Of a stretch of 64,000 nt of DNA, positions 1-12,400 are shown one piece after another. The stretch lies in contig JBMOJB010000004.1 in NCBI GenBank assembly GCA_049316985.1, forward strand, positions 6,201 to 70,200, written 5' to 3'. How positions within the stretch are numbered: the first letter of the stretch is position 1; the number at the start of each line of letters is the position of its first letter. Origin of the DNA: CANHEE01 sp049316985. Its GTDB lineage: Bacteria; Bacteroidota; Bacteroidia; Chitinophagales; Saprospiraceae. The notes beneath the pieces were generated by a model, which saw nothing but the letters and a program-made list of their open reading frames with translations, did no database searches and had not been told where the DNA came from. A program made the position numbers and the translations under genes.

Positions 1-1
1 T

Positions 2-1558
2 AAGTACTACTTTATTCCATTGCTATTGGGTCTTTTGGGGCTTATTTTTCATTTAACAAAAAGAAGAGAAGAATTCCTGAGTTTGTTAGGTTTGTTTTTG
101 ATAACCGGAATCGGAATTATCGTTTACACCAATCAAACTCCTATGGAGCCGCGCGAACGTGACTATGTTCTGGTAGGCTCTTTCTTTACATTTTGTGTCT
201 GGATTGGACTTAGTGTGGTCGCCATTTATGATACTTTGAGCAGCAGGTTAAAAAATGCAGGCATTGCAATAGCTCCTGTTGGATTAATTCTGGCTTTGAG
301 TGCTCCTTATCTTTTCGCTACACAAAATTTTGATGATCACAGTCGTATGGGTCATACCGGCGCCCGTGATTATGCTTCCAACTTTTTGAATTCTTGCAAA
401 CCTAATTCAATTATTTTCACTTATGGAGATAATGATACTTATCCACTTTGGTATGCGCAGGAGGTAGAAGGAATACGAACAGATGTCAGGGTTGTCAACC
501 TCAGTCTTATTGCCGTGGACTGGTATATTAGCCAATTGCGAAGAAAAGTAAATAATTCTGCCGCAATCAAAATGAGTATACCGGAAGCATCGTACAGGGG
601 TTACAGAAGGAATCAAATGATTGCCAACACCGATGCAGGAGAAATGAATATCAATGAGGTACTAAAGTATGCTGGTGAAAATCATCCCTCCAGAGATATG
701 GAAAGTATGTTTTTGACCAGTAAACTGTCATTGCCTGTAGATTTGGAGAAGATGAAGGCAAATGGTTTGATAAGTGCTCAGGATACTGGTGTAGTGAGCG
801 AAATAAAGTTCGCGCTTCCTTTAAATCCCAAATCTCCGTATATAATTAAAGATGACCTTGCAATATTGGATTTATTAGCTTCCAATATTAATGAGCGCCC
901 TATTTATTTTGCTGTTACATGCCAGCAGAACAAATTGCAGGGTTTGCAGAATTTCATGCAGTTGGAAGGTCTTGGTTTGCGGATTATTCCGATTAAATCA
1001 AAAGGAGATTCTCAATTTAGTATAATTGGTTCGGGACGTTGCGATACAGAAACGAGCTTCAAGGTAATTACCGAGAAATTCAAATGGGGTAATTTTGACA
1101 AGAAGAAAATGTATGTAGACAGGAGCTATCAGCCAAGTGTTCAAAGTATGCGTTTTGTAATCTTACGAACAGTTCGTTCATTGATCGCAGAAGACAAAAA
1201 GGAGAAAGCGGTCGCCTTGATCGACAAATACTTTGAAGGATTCCCGAACATGAACTTTCCTTATGATTACAACGCTTTTTATCTGATTGATTCTTACATT
1301 GCTGCCGACAATTATCCTAAAGCAAAACCGCATTTGGAAATTCTTGCGAAAAACATGATCGAGATACTTAAATTCTACAAGTCTATCGGTTCGGAAGTTA
1401 AAAATGGTTTTGAACAAGATTACACCATGTCATTGAGAACTATGCGCGACGTAATTGATGCAGCCAGAACGGCTAAAGATGATGAACTTGCCAACAGACT
1501 AGAAGCTGAATTTGAACCTTACAATGTTACAAAAGGGATGAATATGCAACCAAATTAA
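2..1558 (+). CDS. DUF2723 (GT117, protein O-mannosyltransferase-like) membrane protein, 3' part
   Basis: The reading frame is already open at the window edge, so the N-terminus and most of the membrane domain lie outside. The visible part begins with about four hydrophobic segments in the first 110 residues, then a soluble region of about 400 residues. The motifs PMEPRERDYVLVGSF and FTYGDNDTYPLWY are typical of DUF2723, a Bacteroidota family of large inner-membrane proteins related to protein O-mannosyltransferases and classed as GT117. The role is therefore probably transfer of sugar to exported proteins or to an envelope polymer; this is inferred from family and not shown here. A strong hairpin terminator follows, so this is the end of a transcription unit. 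Confidence 0.85.
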   Translation, partial: KYYFIPLLLGLLGLIFHLTKRREEFLSLLGLFLITGIGIIVYTNQTPMEPRERDYVLVGSFFTFCVWIGLSVVAIYDTLSSRLKNAGIAIAPVGLILALSAPYLFATQNFDDHSRMGHTGARDYASNFLNSCKPNSIIFTYGDNDTYPLWYAQEVEGIRTDVRVVNLSLIAVDWYISQLRRKVNNSAAIKMSIPEASYRGYRRNQMIANTDAGEMNINEVLKYAGENHPSRDMESMFLTSKLSLPVDLEKMKANGLISAQDTGVVSEIKFALPLNPKSPYIIKDDLAILDLLASNINERPIYFAVTCQQNKLQGLQNFMQLEGLGLRIIPIKSKGDSQFSIIGSGRCDTETSFKVITEKFKWGNFDKKKMYVDRSYQPSVQSMRFVILRTVRSLIAEDKKEKAVALIDKYFEGFPNMNFPYDYNAFYLIDSYIAADNYPKAKPHLEILAKNMIEILKFYKSIGSEVKNGFEQDYTMSLRTMRDVIDAARTAKDDELANRLEAEFEPYNVTKGMNMQPN

Positions 1559-1582
1559 TGATCAAATATCAAATATCTAATT

Positions 1583-1619
1583 AAAAAAAGGCACTTGAAT
1601 TTTCAGGTGCCTTTTTTTT
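1583..1619 (+). terminator. Intrinsic terminator after DUF2723 gene
   Basis: The stem GGCACTTGA / TCAGGTGCC contains one G-U wobble and closes a four-base loop. It is flanked by seven A residues on the left and eight T residues on the right. It lies 25 bases after the stop codon and could stop transcription from either side. Confidence 0.85.
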
Positions 1620-1688
1620 AGTTGAAAATTGAAAAGTGAAAGTTGAAAATGATCAACACCTTGACAGCTAAACACCTCAACACCTAAA
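1620..1688. repeat. Low-complexity intergenic stretch
   Basis: A short tract built from near-repeats of TTGAAAA/GTGAAAG is followed by near-repeats of CACCT/AACACCT. It sits between the terminator and the end of the gene on the other strand. It may belong to a family of short intergenic repeats, which only a genome-wide copy count could show. Confidence 0.3.
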
Positions 1689-2645
1689 TTAATATACCAA
1701 CTTTTGGATTGCCTCTATGATATTGTCCATCGCTGCCGGGTAATTAACGTATTTCATTTTGCGCTCGTCCAGGCCCCATATCGCGATGGTGATCACTTTC
1801 TTTTTATTCCCATAAGCGATAGAGATCCGGAGAGGAATAGGCGAAGGCTTATATTTTTTTCTGGTTTGACAGGCCAAATCTAAGCAGTCATACTCCCTTT
1901 CCCATTCGAAAAAGTGTTGATTTTCGGCATATTGACACAATCTTTCAAGGTCAGCGATAGGAATCGTTTTTTTGGTTACAATCAAGCCTTTGGACTTGCT
2001 TTGGAATTCCCGAATCAAACGGCCACCTGGTTTTATCCAAATATAATCTCGATATATCGGATCAATGCTGCATGAATAACCTCCTCCAGTTAATTCGATA
2101 TTCATATAAACAGGGGGAGTTAGGCTTTGAGTGATTCTGCTTTCCTTCTTTTTTTTGTTCCACCAGGGCAATGAAAATATTTTTCTTTCAATTATTTTGA
2201 CAGTTGGAAGCTCATTAACTGGCTTTGGGAAAGGATGTTGGTCTTCGGCGTTGACAAAATGGTATTGAAATAATCCCCTGCTGTTAGGGCTGTTAAATTC
2301 GAGAACTAGTTCATTTGAGGTTAATTTTATAACTTTGAAATGATCAACGTGGTCAAAGGAATAATCTAGTACATTATTTTGGAGTCGCCACGCTCCCATA
2401 CTATAATTTCCATTTAGAAATTGCTGATAAGAATTGTCAAAACGGAAGTATAAAAAGTACTGGTAGGCGTAATTAGCTTTGTGAATGGCAGTATTGGATT
2501 CTACATGAAGGGTATTATCATACCGCCATTTAGTTTCCTTCAATTGTTCAGTGGTATAGAGAAGCTTATTTTGCGCACTAATATAACTGCTTTCAAGGCA
2601 GTACCCGATGATTAAAAACAATATTTTTAAAAAGATCGACTTCAT
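1689..2645 (-). CDS. Secreted hypothetical protein
   Basis: The product is 318 residues from the ATG at 2645; a GTG three codons upstream is the other possible start. The first 25 residues form a signal peptide, with basic MKSIFLK, a hydrophobic core and a likely cut after SYISA. The body has no motif I recognise. It contains a basic lysine-rich stretch around residues 165-175 and ends in a charged and aromatic region. There is no T9SS sorting tail and no lipobox, so a periplasmic or outer-envelope location is inferred. The gene stands alone between a terminator and a non-coding region. Confidence 0.6.
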   Translation of the reverse strand: MKSIFLKILFLIIGYCLESSYISAQNKLLYTTEQLKETKWRYDNTLHVESNTAIHKANYAYQYFLYFRFDNSYQQFLNGNYSMGAWRLQNNVLDYSFDHVDHFKVIKLTSNELVLEFNSPNSRGLFQYHFVNAEDQHPFPKPVNELPTVKIIERKIFSLPWWNKKKKESRITQSLTPPVYMNIELTGGGYSCSIDPIYRDYIWIKPGGRLIREFQSKSKGLIVTKKTIPIADLERLCQYAENQHFFEWEREYDCLDLACQTRKKYKPSPIPLRISIAYGNKKKVITIAIWGLDERKMKYVNYPAAMDNIIEAIQKLVY

Positions 2646-2716
2646 TTTCTCCACAGCAAGCTACATCAAAAACAGTACTCAAAATTCCAAAACTGCAAAA
2701 TCAGTCCAGAAAAATT

Positions 2717-2842
2717 CTATAATTTAGCTTTTTCTACAAAATGCATATCGATTTCACCTTTATTTTTAGCATTTATTTTTCCACGTGATGTAAACTTGAA
2801 ATCATCTTTTGTCAAATTGTAAGTCGATGCGCTGAAATTAAA
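2717..2842 (-). pseudogene. Remnant of class III adenylate/guanylate cyclase, C-terminal end
   Basis: Reading the minus strand back from a TAG at 2717-2719 gives about 41 residues that match the end of class III cyclase catalytic domains: SASTYNLTKDDFKFTSRGK followed by INAKNKGEIDMHFVEKA. In intact cyclases this segment corresponds to the conserved RGKIxAKNKGEIDMYFV region that closes the domain. Upstream in the same frame the resemblance stops within a few codons and there is no start codon or catalytic part. This is best read as a decayed gene end. The identification rests on recognised motifs, not on an alignment. Confidence 0.6.
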
Positions 2843-3346
2843 TGCGAAAAATGCTGAAAAATATAGTGCTATGCTGAATAATTTTTAAAAATTCGGTAGT
2901 CATGATGTTGCTGCGTTGAATTTGATGAAATGTTGATTATACAAAAAATATAGTAAGTCGGCTCATTCTACTCACTGCGGGAAATTACTTTTTACACTTT
3001 TCATTTTTTAAGCCAACTTTCCCTGCCAACGTAAAAGTAACACCAGTTACTTTACCTCTTTCGTAAAATATCGATCTTCAAGCGATGAAAGTGGATGAAT
3101 TATTTTACCAGCAAATCAACAACTAACAAAGTCCGAAGGAGTTCTAGATATAATCACATTTTCGAGTCATTCCGCCTTCCGAACAGGCAAGAAAATTATA
3201 GTAGTGTACGCTATTCGTGTATTTCAATTTTTTATCTTGATAAACATAGAACAAATAATAATTGATATTATGGCAATTCTGTGACACTAAGATATAGTCA
3301 AATTGAATAATGTAGATAATAATTTTTTTTTTTCGTTTTCAACTAG
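2843..3346. other. Non-coding region before the giant beta-helix gene
   Basis: About 500 bases with no open frame of useful length on either strand and no RNA gene I recognise. It borders the cyclase remnant, so part of it may be degraded coding sequence. Confidence 0.5.
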
Positions 3347-3354
3347 TACATTTG
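3347..3354 (+). promoter_or_regulatory. Possible -7 box (TACATTTG) for the giant gene
   Basis: TACATTTG fits the Bacteroidota consensus TAnnTTTG. No good -33 TTTG is found at the expected distance. It would give a leader of roughly 115 bases. This is a weak call on its own. Confidence 0.35.
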
Positions 3355-3477
3355 CATTACTTAACGAAAACTAATCCAGCTGAGTAATCCGACTGCATTT
3401 CTCGAAGTATGCGTGATTTTTAGCAGACTTGCCTTTTATTATTAAATTTTATTTCAATTAATAAATTAACCATTACA

Positions 3478-6400
3478 ATGAAAAAATTATTATTCTTCTT
3501 TCTTTGTGCTTTTTGTATAGGGGAAATTCAGGCGCAAATGAGTGGCACCGTTACAGTGCCTGGTACTTATGCAACTTTAGCCGCGGCGGTCACTGCACTT
3601 AATACAAGTGGTGTCAGTGCTGCGACTACAATCGAAGTATCAGGTGCACAGACCGCCCCTGCTGGAGGTTACGTGATCAACACGTTTGCCGGAGCAAGTG
3701 CTGTGAATACAGTAACTATTAAAGCAATAGGTTCTGTAGCTATTACTGCTGCGGTTGGTACGACCACAACTACTGATGGTATCATCAAATTAAACGGTTG
3801 TGATTTTGTAACCATTGATGGATTTACTATCCAGGAAAGTGCAGCAAATACTACACCTACTACCAGAATGGAGTGGGGAATTGCAATGGTTGCGCCAACT
3901 AATACAGATGGAGTTCAGAATTGTGCCATTAAGAATTGTACGATTTCATTGACAAGAGGATATGCTTGTACAGCTATTTACGCACGTCAGCATACCTCAA
4001 CTTCAGTTACTGCAGTTGCTCCAACATCAACTGCAGGTGCTCATAGTAATAATACGATTGTTAATAATACTATCATTGAATGTGTAACCGGTATCTTTTT
4101 GCACGGCCATTCTGCATTTCCAGGACAGAACAATAAGGTCGGTGATACTGCAGGAACAGGAAACAACATTACAGTGGGAGATAATGCAACATTGGCAAAT
4201 ACCGCCAGAGGTATTATACTTTCTGGACAACAGTTGTGCGCTGTAAGATACAATCTGGTAAATTCAGCAGCAGCTCCAATACCATCAACTTCTATATTCG
4301 GAATCTGGATGGCTAGCTCAGGATTAGACGGTGGTACTGCAAGTTCATATACCGTTTCAAACAATACTGTATCACTGAGTACTTCAACAACTACAGGAAG
4401 TTTACATGCAATTCGTACAGAAGCAGCAGCAACAGTTGCGATTTCTGATAATACGATACAGAATTGCAGCATGACTTCTGTTACAACGGGAGTTGGTACA
4501 GGAATTACGGTAGCCGCATCATTTATTATTTCTGTTTCAACTACCATTACAAATAATACTATTACAAACAATACTTTTGGATCTGCGGTGACAACAACAG
4601 GTGCAATGGCTTTGATCCGCATGGAAGGCCCTAGACAATCCGCTGCGGCAACATCACCCCTTGCAAACATTAATGGTAATCAATTAATAAATAATACGAT
4701 AATTGGTGCTACCGGTGCCCATAGATTGATTGACGTACTGCACAATTGCACGGCTACAAATATCAACAACAATGTCATTCGCAATATCACATTCAATGCT
4801 GCTTTGAATGGCTTCAGTACATTTGTAGCTTGTATTAATAATGAATTTTGTGCAACGTCAGTTCAAATGAATGGCAATGTTATCCGCAACGTCCAAAACA
4901 GTGCAGCAACGGGTAATTTGTATGGCATCCGTGCGATGACAACTACAAATACGAATGTGGATATGAACAACAACATCGTCACCAATGTTGGGTTTACCAA
5001 TACTTCGGGCGTTTCAAACGTTTTTCTAAAAGTTCTTTTATGTGAGAATGGTCCCGGAAGACAGTATAATATAACTAATAATCTTGTTGATACAGCTTTT
5101 ATTCGCGGGACAAATACCGCTACTGCCAATATTCTTTATGGTATTCAAAACGATTGTCAGAATCAACAACCATTTACCAAGAACATATCCGGTAATGTGA
5201 TTCGCAATATCGAAATGGGAATCAGAAGTGGTAGTTCTGCCTCTGCGGGTATCAGATGTGGTGCTGGTTCATCAGGAATTACTAGTAATAATATTATCCA
5301 AAATATAGGATATACAACCGCCGGTCCCAATGCAGGTTACATTGCAGGATTAAGTGTCGCTTATCCAGATGATTCTTTGATTGTAAGAAATAATTTCATT
5401 TCTGGTATGTACGCTAAAAATACATCCCTGGCATCTATAATGCACATTATGGGAGTTGACCAGGCATCCGGAAACAGTGGGATAAAAATCAAGTATTATA
5501 ATAATACCATCAAGTTAGACGATGCGTTAAATTCTGGAAACGGAAATGGTTTGACTGCTTCTGGATTCAGATATGGCAATGCAACGATTCCATCAATTGA
5601 TTTACGCAATAATATCATTAATGTAGATGTTGAACCAGGTTTATTAGGCAACACTGTGGCTTTGAGGAGAGAATCCGGGACAGTTGCAGTTGTCCCCGCT
5701 AACTTTGCATCTACGAGCAATAATAATATTTATTATGCGAAGCCTGCTGCAGGTTGCTCAGCTTGCTATGTGTATGGTGAAGGATATAGTCCTGTCAACA
5801 ACGCGTTTCAAAATGATGGCAATTTCAATAATTCTTGCAATGGCTATATCAATTTGATGTTCCCAAGAGAGACTAACAGTAAACTGGAAAATAATTTATT
5901 TGCAGGAGCAACAACTGGAACTTTTGTGCCTTCAGGTCCTTCTTTTGCTGAAAGTGGCGGCGTTAGTTCGTCTTTTGTAGCAACTGACTTTAGCGGGACA
6001 TTGAGAAGTACGCCACCGGATTGTGGGGCTTTAGAATTTTCAGGACTTGCATATAGCACAACAGATGTAACCGGTCCGAGAATTTCTTTTACAGATTTGG
6101 TAAATACCATATGTTTGAGTAATTATCAAATCACCGCTACTATAACGGATGCTGCTGGAATAAATACTGCACCGGGTTCTGCACCGAGATTGTGGTACAA
6201 GAAGAAAAATGAATTGAATTTCTTAGCAACAACTAATACAAGTGCAGACAATGGTTGGAAATATTCAGAAGCTTCTAACACAACGTCTCCATTTGTCTTC
6301 GATATTAATTATTCGTTGTTGAATAGTCCTATCGCAGCAAATGATACTATTCAGTATTTCATAGCAGCTCAAGATTTAAATGGCAACATGGGTGCATTTC

Positions 6401-9400
6401 AAGTGGCTTATGCATCTGGTTTTTGTCCATCTTCAACGGCTCTGTCAGCTGCGGCATTCCCACTTAGTTCAACATTGCCTACAAAATCTTATAGAATATT
6501 GCAAAGTCCAACAGCAGTAATTACTACAGCTGTCAAGCAATACATTTGCAACAACGACACATTAAAATTATCATTGATCGGTGATGTTGCTACCGGTGCT
6601 TCTTACCAATGGCAAAGTGCAATGACTGCGGGTGGACCTTGGAGCGATATTTCAGGAGCAACCGGTATTACCTATACAACGACAGTATCTACAAGTTCAC
6701 CTTTCTTTTATCATTGTGTAATTAGTTGTGCAAGCACTACAATTACTACATCTTCTGATTATCAGATTGGAGTTTATGCACAATTAGCGGGAACTTATAC
6801 TATCGATAAGACGATGCCTGCAAGCGCGACAAATTTTTTAAGCTTTGCTGCTGCAGCCTCTGCGCTAAATTGTGGGATCAATGGCCCTGTAGTCCTTGAT
6901 GTTTTGAATGGCCCATATACAGACCAGTTCTCATTGGGTGGTAAACAAACAAGTGTTACTACCGGGGTAATTTCTGCAACTGGAGTACCGGGAACATCAG
7001 CAACGAACACCATAACCATCAACGGTAATGGCAACAGAATTTCATTTTTAGCCAACTTTGATAATCCAAGTACAGTTGCCTTAAATGGAGCAGACTTCGT
7101 AACCATCAATAATCTAATCATGGAGGGTACGGATCCAAATACAAACAGTCCGTACGCGATGGCATGTCACCTTTGGGGACAGGCGGATAATAACAACTTC
7201 AACAATTGTACATTTATTTCTCCAAAAACCGCTACTAACGGTGGGGAGTTTTCACCTTTCTCGATTTCAAATCAGGACAGAAGAGTGCAAGGAAGCGGAG
7301 TGAGTCAGATTTCAGGAAGCAATAATACTGCCACAGGATGTACTATGATTGGTGGATCAAGAGGAGTAGTAATTGCCGGAACCGCCGGTTTCATTCCTTT
7401 AAATAATAAACTTATTGGTTGTACTATAACTGATTTTAGGTTGTATGGCCTACTACTGCAAAATGTAGAAGGGGTTACTGTCAGAGGATGTATTTTGGAA
7501 CAACCGACGACAGCAGCTGCATCAACATCCGTAGATGCGATTGCAATTTTTGCAACTTCTACCTCATTGTTAATTGAGAAAAATGTTATCAGGAAGTTAA
7601 TGAATGCTGTTCCAGTCAATACTAGCGCATGTGTAGGTATTACGGCAGCAAGTGGTGCCACTGGAAAAGAAAATGTCATTATCAATAACTTAATCTATGA
7701 TCTAAAAGGTCTTGGAAATCAAGTAGGTATTAACTTAGGTACCGGAACATTTATCAAATGTTACCACAATACTATTTCTTTAGACAATACTGCTGCTACC
7801 GGAAGTTTGACCGCAACATCGGGAATTACTCATACTGGAACAACCACTACGGCAGGTGCCGCACCGGATATTAAGAACAACATCATCACGATTTCTCGTG
7901 GTGGATTGGGTTTGAAATATTGTCTTACTTACAATGCAACAGCAGCTGCAAGAATATCAAATAATAATGATCTATTTATGAATTCTGCAGCTGGTCTAAA
8001 TTTCCTCGCTACTAATGGTACACAACATGCGACCTTAGCAGCTTGGAAAGGAGCAACAACCTATGATGCTGCCAGCTTCGATCTGAACCCCTATTATACG
8101 GACATGTTATCAGGTGATTTCAGTCCCAATAATGGCTTACTTGACAACAAAGGAACTGCTGTGTTAACACCTCTAGTGACTACTGACATTCTGAACGCAC
8201 CAAGAAGTGCAACTACACCTGATATGGGTGCTTATGAATACACTGTCGCTTCTTTAGATGCTGCTATCGCTTGGTCTTCACCGGTAGGTCAACAAGTTGC
8301 AGGATTGAAAACAATTACAGTTAATATTTCTAACGTGGGTGCAGGAAATATTACAAGTTTGACGCTTGCTCATTTTGATGGTCTTGGTGTCTATACCCAG
8401 GAAACTTTCACTGGTTTAAATATTGCTCCGGGATCGACTGTTCCAATCAGTTTTGGTGCCCAGTATAATCTAACACAATCTGTAAGTATGACAGTCAACA
8501 TTCTGGATGTCAATGCTTTGGGTTTAGATGCTTTTGCTGGAAACAATACTGTTGTTCAATACTTTTGCGTAGGATTGTCGGGCACATATACTATTGATTT
8601 TTCGTTGCCAAATGGCGGAACTAATTTTTCCACATTTAGCGATGCTGCGAAGGCATTAAGCTGTGGAATTTTTGGTCCGGTTGTTTTCGACGTGCCGGCA
8701 GGTCAATTTCCTTTTAATGAGAGTATCGAGATTCCGGCCATCACTGGATCATCAGCTGTTAATACAGTAACATTTAACGGTAATGGAAACAAGATTATCT
8801 ACCCTACTGATGCTATTAAGCCAAGTACAGTGATGTTTTATGGAGCGGACAATATTATCATTAACAATTTAATAATGGAAACAAGTGCAACCGGTACTGC
8901 ATCTAACGCGATGGCTTGTCACTTGTGGAATGGTGCCGATAATAATAGGTTTAACAACTGCACTTTTATTGTACCTCTGGGTGCAGGATCATCTACGCTT
9001 TCTGCTGGATTTTCTATTAGCGGAAATGATGCTTCAACACAATCAAGTGGTACCACCGGTAATACTGGTGGGAATAATAATATATTGAATGGTTGTACAT
9101 TCCAGGGAGGATACTATGGTGCAGCATTTTATCACAATACCACTGTAGGTTCCGCAGCAACCGGCAATCAAGTTATTAATTGCTTAATTCAGGATTTCCA
9201 TCAAGCGGGTATTAACATATCTTATCAAAACGGATTCGTTGCAAGAAATAATATTGTTGAGCGTCTAACTAAATCTAGTTCGGCTAGTTCAGCATACGGT
9301 ATATGGATTTCATCAGGATCGATCAACAGTATTGTTGATCGAAACTTCATCAGAGATTTGTTCGTAGCTATGCCAACTACTCCTTCCATTCATACTTATG

Positions 9401-12400
9401 CAGGTTATGGTGTTGGAAACAATAGTTCGATTGCTGCCTCTGGAACAGAAAACATCATTACTAACAATGTGATAAATGGCATGTCAGGTAATGGCACTCA
9501 AGCTGGAGTATACATGCTGAATTCCCAGTTCTGCAAAGTGTATTACAATACCATTTTGCTTAGTGACGCTGGTACGACCACTACTTCAGCTTTCACTTAT
9601 GGTATCTACTCAAGTAATACGACCGGTGCAGGTATTGATGTGCGGAACAATGTGGTGTCAATTGCCCGAGCAGGTACAGGTCCGAAGTATTGTATGTACT
9701 TCGCAAGTGCTACTCCAGTGTGTAATTATAATAATTTACATATGGGATCAACTACGGGTACGACAAATTATTTTGGAACCACTACTGGAACAACTAGCCC
9801 TCAAGCTACATTTATTGGTTGGCAATCTACCGGAAAGGACTTGAATAGTACAGCAGTTAATCCATTATTTGTTAATCCGGGATCCGGTAATTTAATACCG
9901 ATTTCTGCTGCGATGAACAATATCGGAACGCCAATTTCAGGGATTACAACAGATTACTCAGGTGCAACAAGAAATGCTTCAACGCCGGATGCGGGTGCCT
10001 ATGAATTTGACCCTGCAGACTCTGATGCTGCAATTAGTTGGGTATCACCGGTTAGTCCAATCGGACCGGGTTCACAAATAATTACAATAAATGTAACGAA
10101 TGTCGGACTAAATCCAATTACTTCTTTGGTAATGTCTTACAGTGATGGAGTGAATCCAACAATCAATCAAACCTTCACGGGGTTGAATATCGCTACTGCA
10201 GCTAGTCAGAATATCAGTTTTACTACACCTTACAATTTTGTAGTTAGTACTATACTAACGGTTGTACAAAGTAGAGTAAACAATATCAATGACCCCACTC
10301 CATTAAATAGTACAATCACGAGAAATGTATGTATTGGTTTGGCCGGTACTTATACTATTGATCAATTCACACCAACCGGTGGATTAAATTTTGCTAGTTT
10401 CACAGACGCAGTCAATGCCTTAATATGTGGAGGGGTTGCCGGACCGGTTGTGATCAATGTTTCTCCAAGTATTTACAATGAGCAGATCGATATTCCGGAA
10501 ATTCAAGGTACAAGTGCCACCAACACAGTTACTTTCAATGGAGGAAACTTTGCGACCATCCAATATAATGCTACTCAGTTTAGTTCGCATACCTTATTGT
10601 TGTCCGGTGCGGATTATTTTACTTTTAATGATTTTATTATTAAAAGTTTGAATCCGAATGATGCTTTCACTTGTCATTTATGGAATGGATCAAATTACAA
10701 CAATTTTAACAATTGTCGTTTCGAAATTCCGTTGGGGAATGGTTCAGCGGATATTCCATTCTCCATCACTCCTTCTAAACTTAACTGGTTAAGCAGCGCA
10801 GGTGTGCCGGGAGGAAGCAACAATACCGTAACAGGATGTACTATGGTTGGAGGTTATGCAGCTTCTGCCCTTGTAGGTACAGCAGCATCTCCGGACGTTA
10901 ACAATAAACTAATTAATTGTGCGGTTACTGATGGTTATGTATATCAATCTTATAACCTTAATCAGAACAATTTGGTTATAAGCAAATGTACGCTTGAGAA
11001 ACCAACGCGCCTTAATACTTTCGGATTCTTCGGAATTTATCTTTCTGGTGTAACCAACGGCATGTTTGATAAAAATATTGTTCGAAATCCATTTGGCGGA
11101 GGGGCTCAACAGAATCAAAGTAGTACAAATGGTATTTATAGTATTACTAGCAACTCAGTAGGTGGTGACAACAAGTTTATTAATAACCTGATTTACAATA
11201 TGAATACAGGGAATGCAGAATTGTATGGTATTCAATTGAGCAATACTACTAATAATACTGTTCAACACAATACAATTGTGTTAGATGGACAAGGAGCCAC
11301 GGCTAACACCGGATACGGAATTATGAGTTATGGAAATTCTGGTATTGACATCAGAAACAACAATATCTTTATCACAAGATCGGGAGCAACGAATTATGGT
11401 TTGCACTTCCTTGATATGGCCGGAAAGAACTGTGACTACAATAATATTTATGTTAATTCTGTGTCTGCAACCAACTATATAGGAAGAGCGGGATCAGTCG
11501 ATGTAAGTTCTTTTGCTATCTGGAAAACGGTCAATTTTGGAACATTTGACAATCACAGTACAAATGTCGACCCAATGTTTGTTGCGCCGGGTATCGATTT
11601 TACTCCGTCAAATAGCCTAATGAATAATAAGGGAGCTATTGGTCTAAATGTTACTACTGATATTAATGGAACTCCTCGACCATACCGTCCTGATGCTGGT
11701 GCTTTTGAATTCGGTACTTTGCCGGCACCAACGATAACGGGTAAATTATTCTTAAATCATGTAAGTGGTGGTTTGATGAGCACTTATTTCACAACTACCG
11801 GACAAATGCCTCCATCACCATTGTGGAATTTCCCGATGAGTGACCCTTACAGCGTTTCACCGTTCAGTAGTAAATTTGTTCATAAAAATAATGGTGGGGT
11901 TGCAACGACAGATTTAGCTGCCATTATTGCTAATCCAATTACAGACTGGGTGTTTTTGGAATTAAGAACCGGAGTTTCAGGTTCTACATCAGTAGAGTAC
12001 ACTCAAGCCGCATTATTACAAGCCGATGGTGACATAGTAAGTGCAACTGATGGTGTTTCACCGGTTGAATTCACCAATGCTCCAGCTGGCTCATATTATG
12101 TTACTGTCAGACACAGAAATCATACTGGATTCAGAACAAGCAATACATATCCATTGACAAGTTTTCCAACTACACTGAATTTTACTGATAATTCTGTTCC
12201 TTTGAATGGCTCATTCCCGCAATCTCCAGTTGGGCCGGTATGGGCGATGATTGGTGGTGACGCCAATTACGATGGATCAGTCGATGCTATTGACAGTATC
12301 ACTTGGGAGACTGAGAATGGACTGTTTGATGATTACAAGAATAATTCTGACTATAATATGGATGGATCAGTAGACTCCATTGATTCCATTACCTGGGAAA

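Noticed and set aside
4041..4670. 209-codon frame on the minus strand inside the giant beta-helix gene
   Set aside because: It mirrors the repeated Asn/Thr codons of the real gene. The composition (Val, Ile and Ala runs) is that of an antisense shadow, without a domain.
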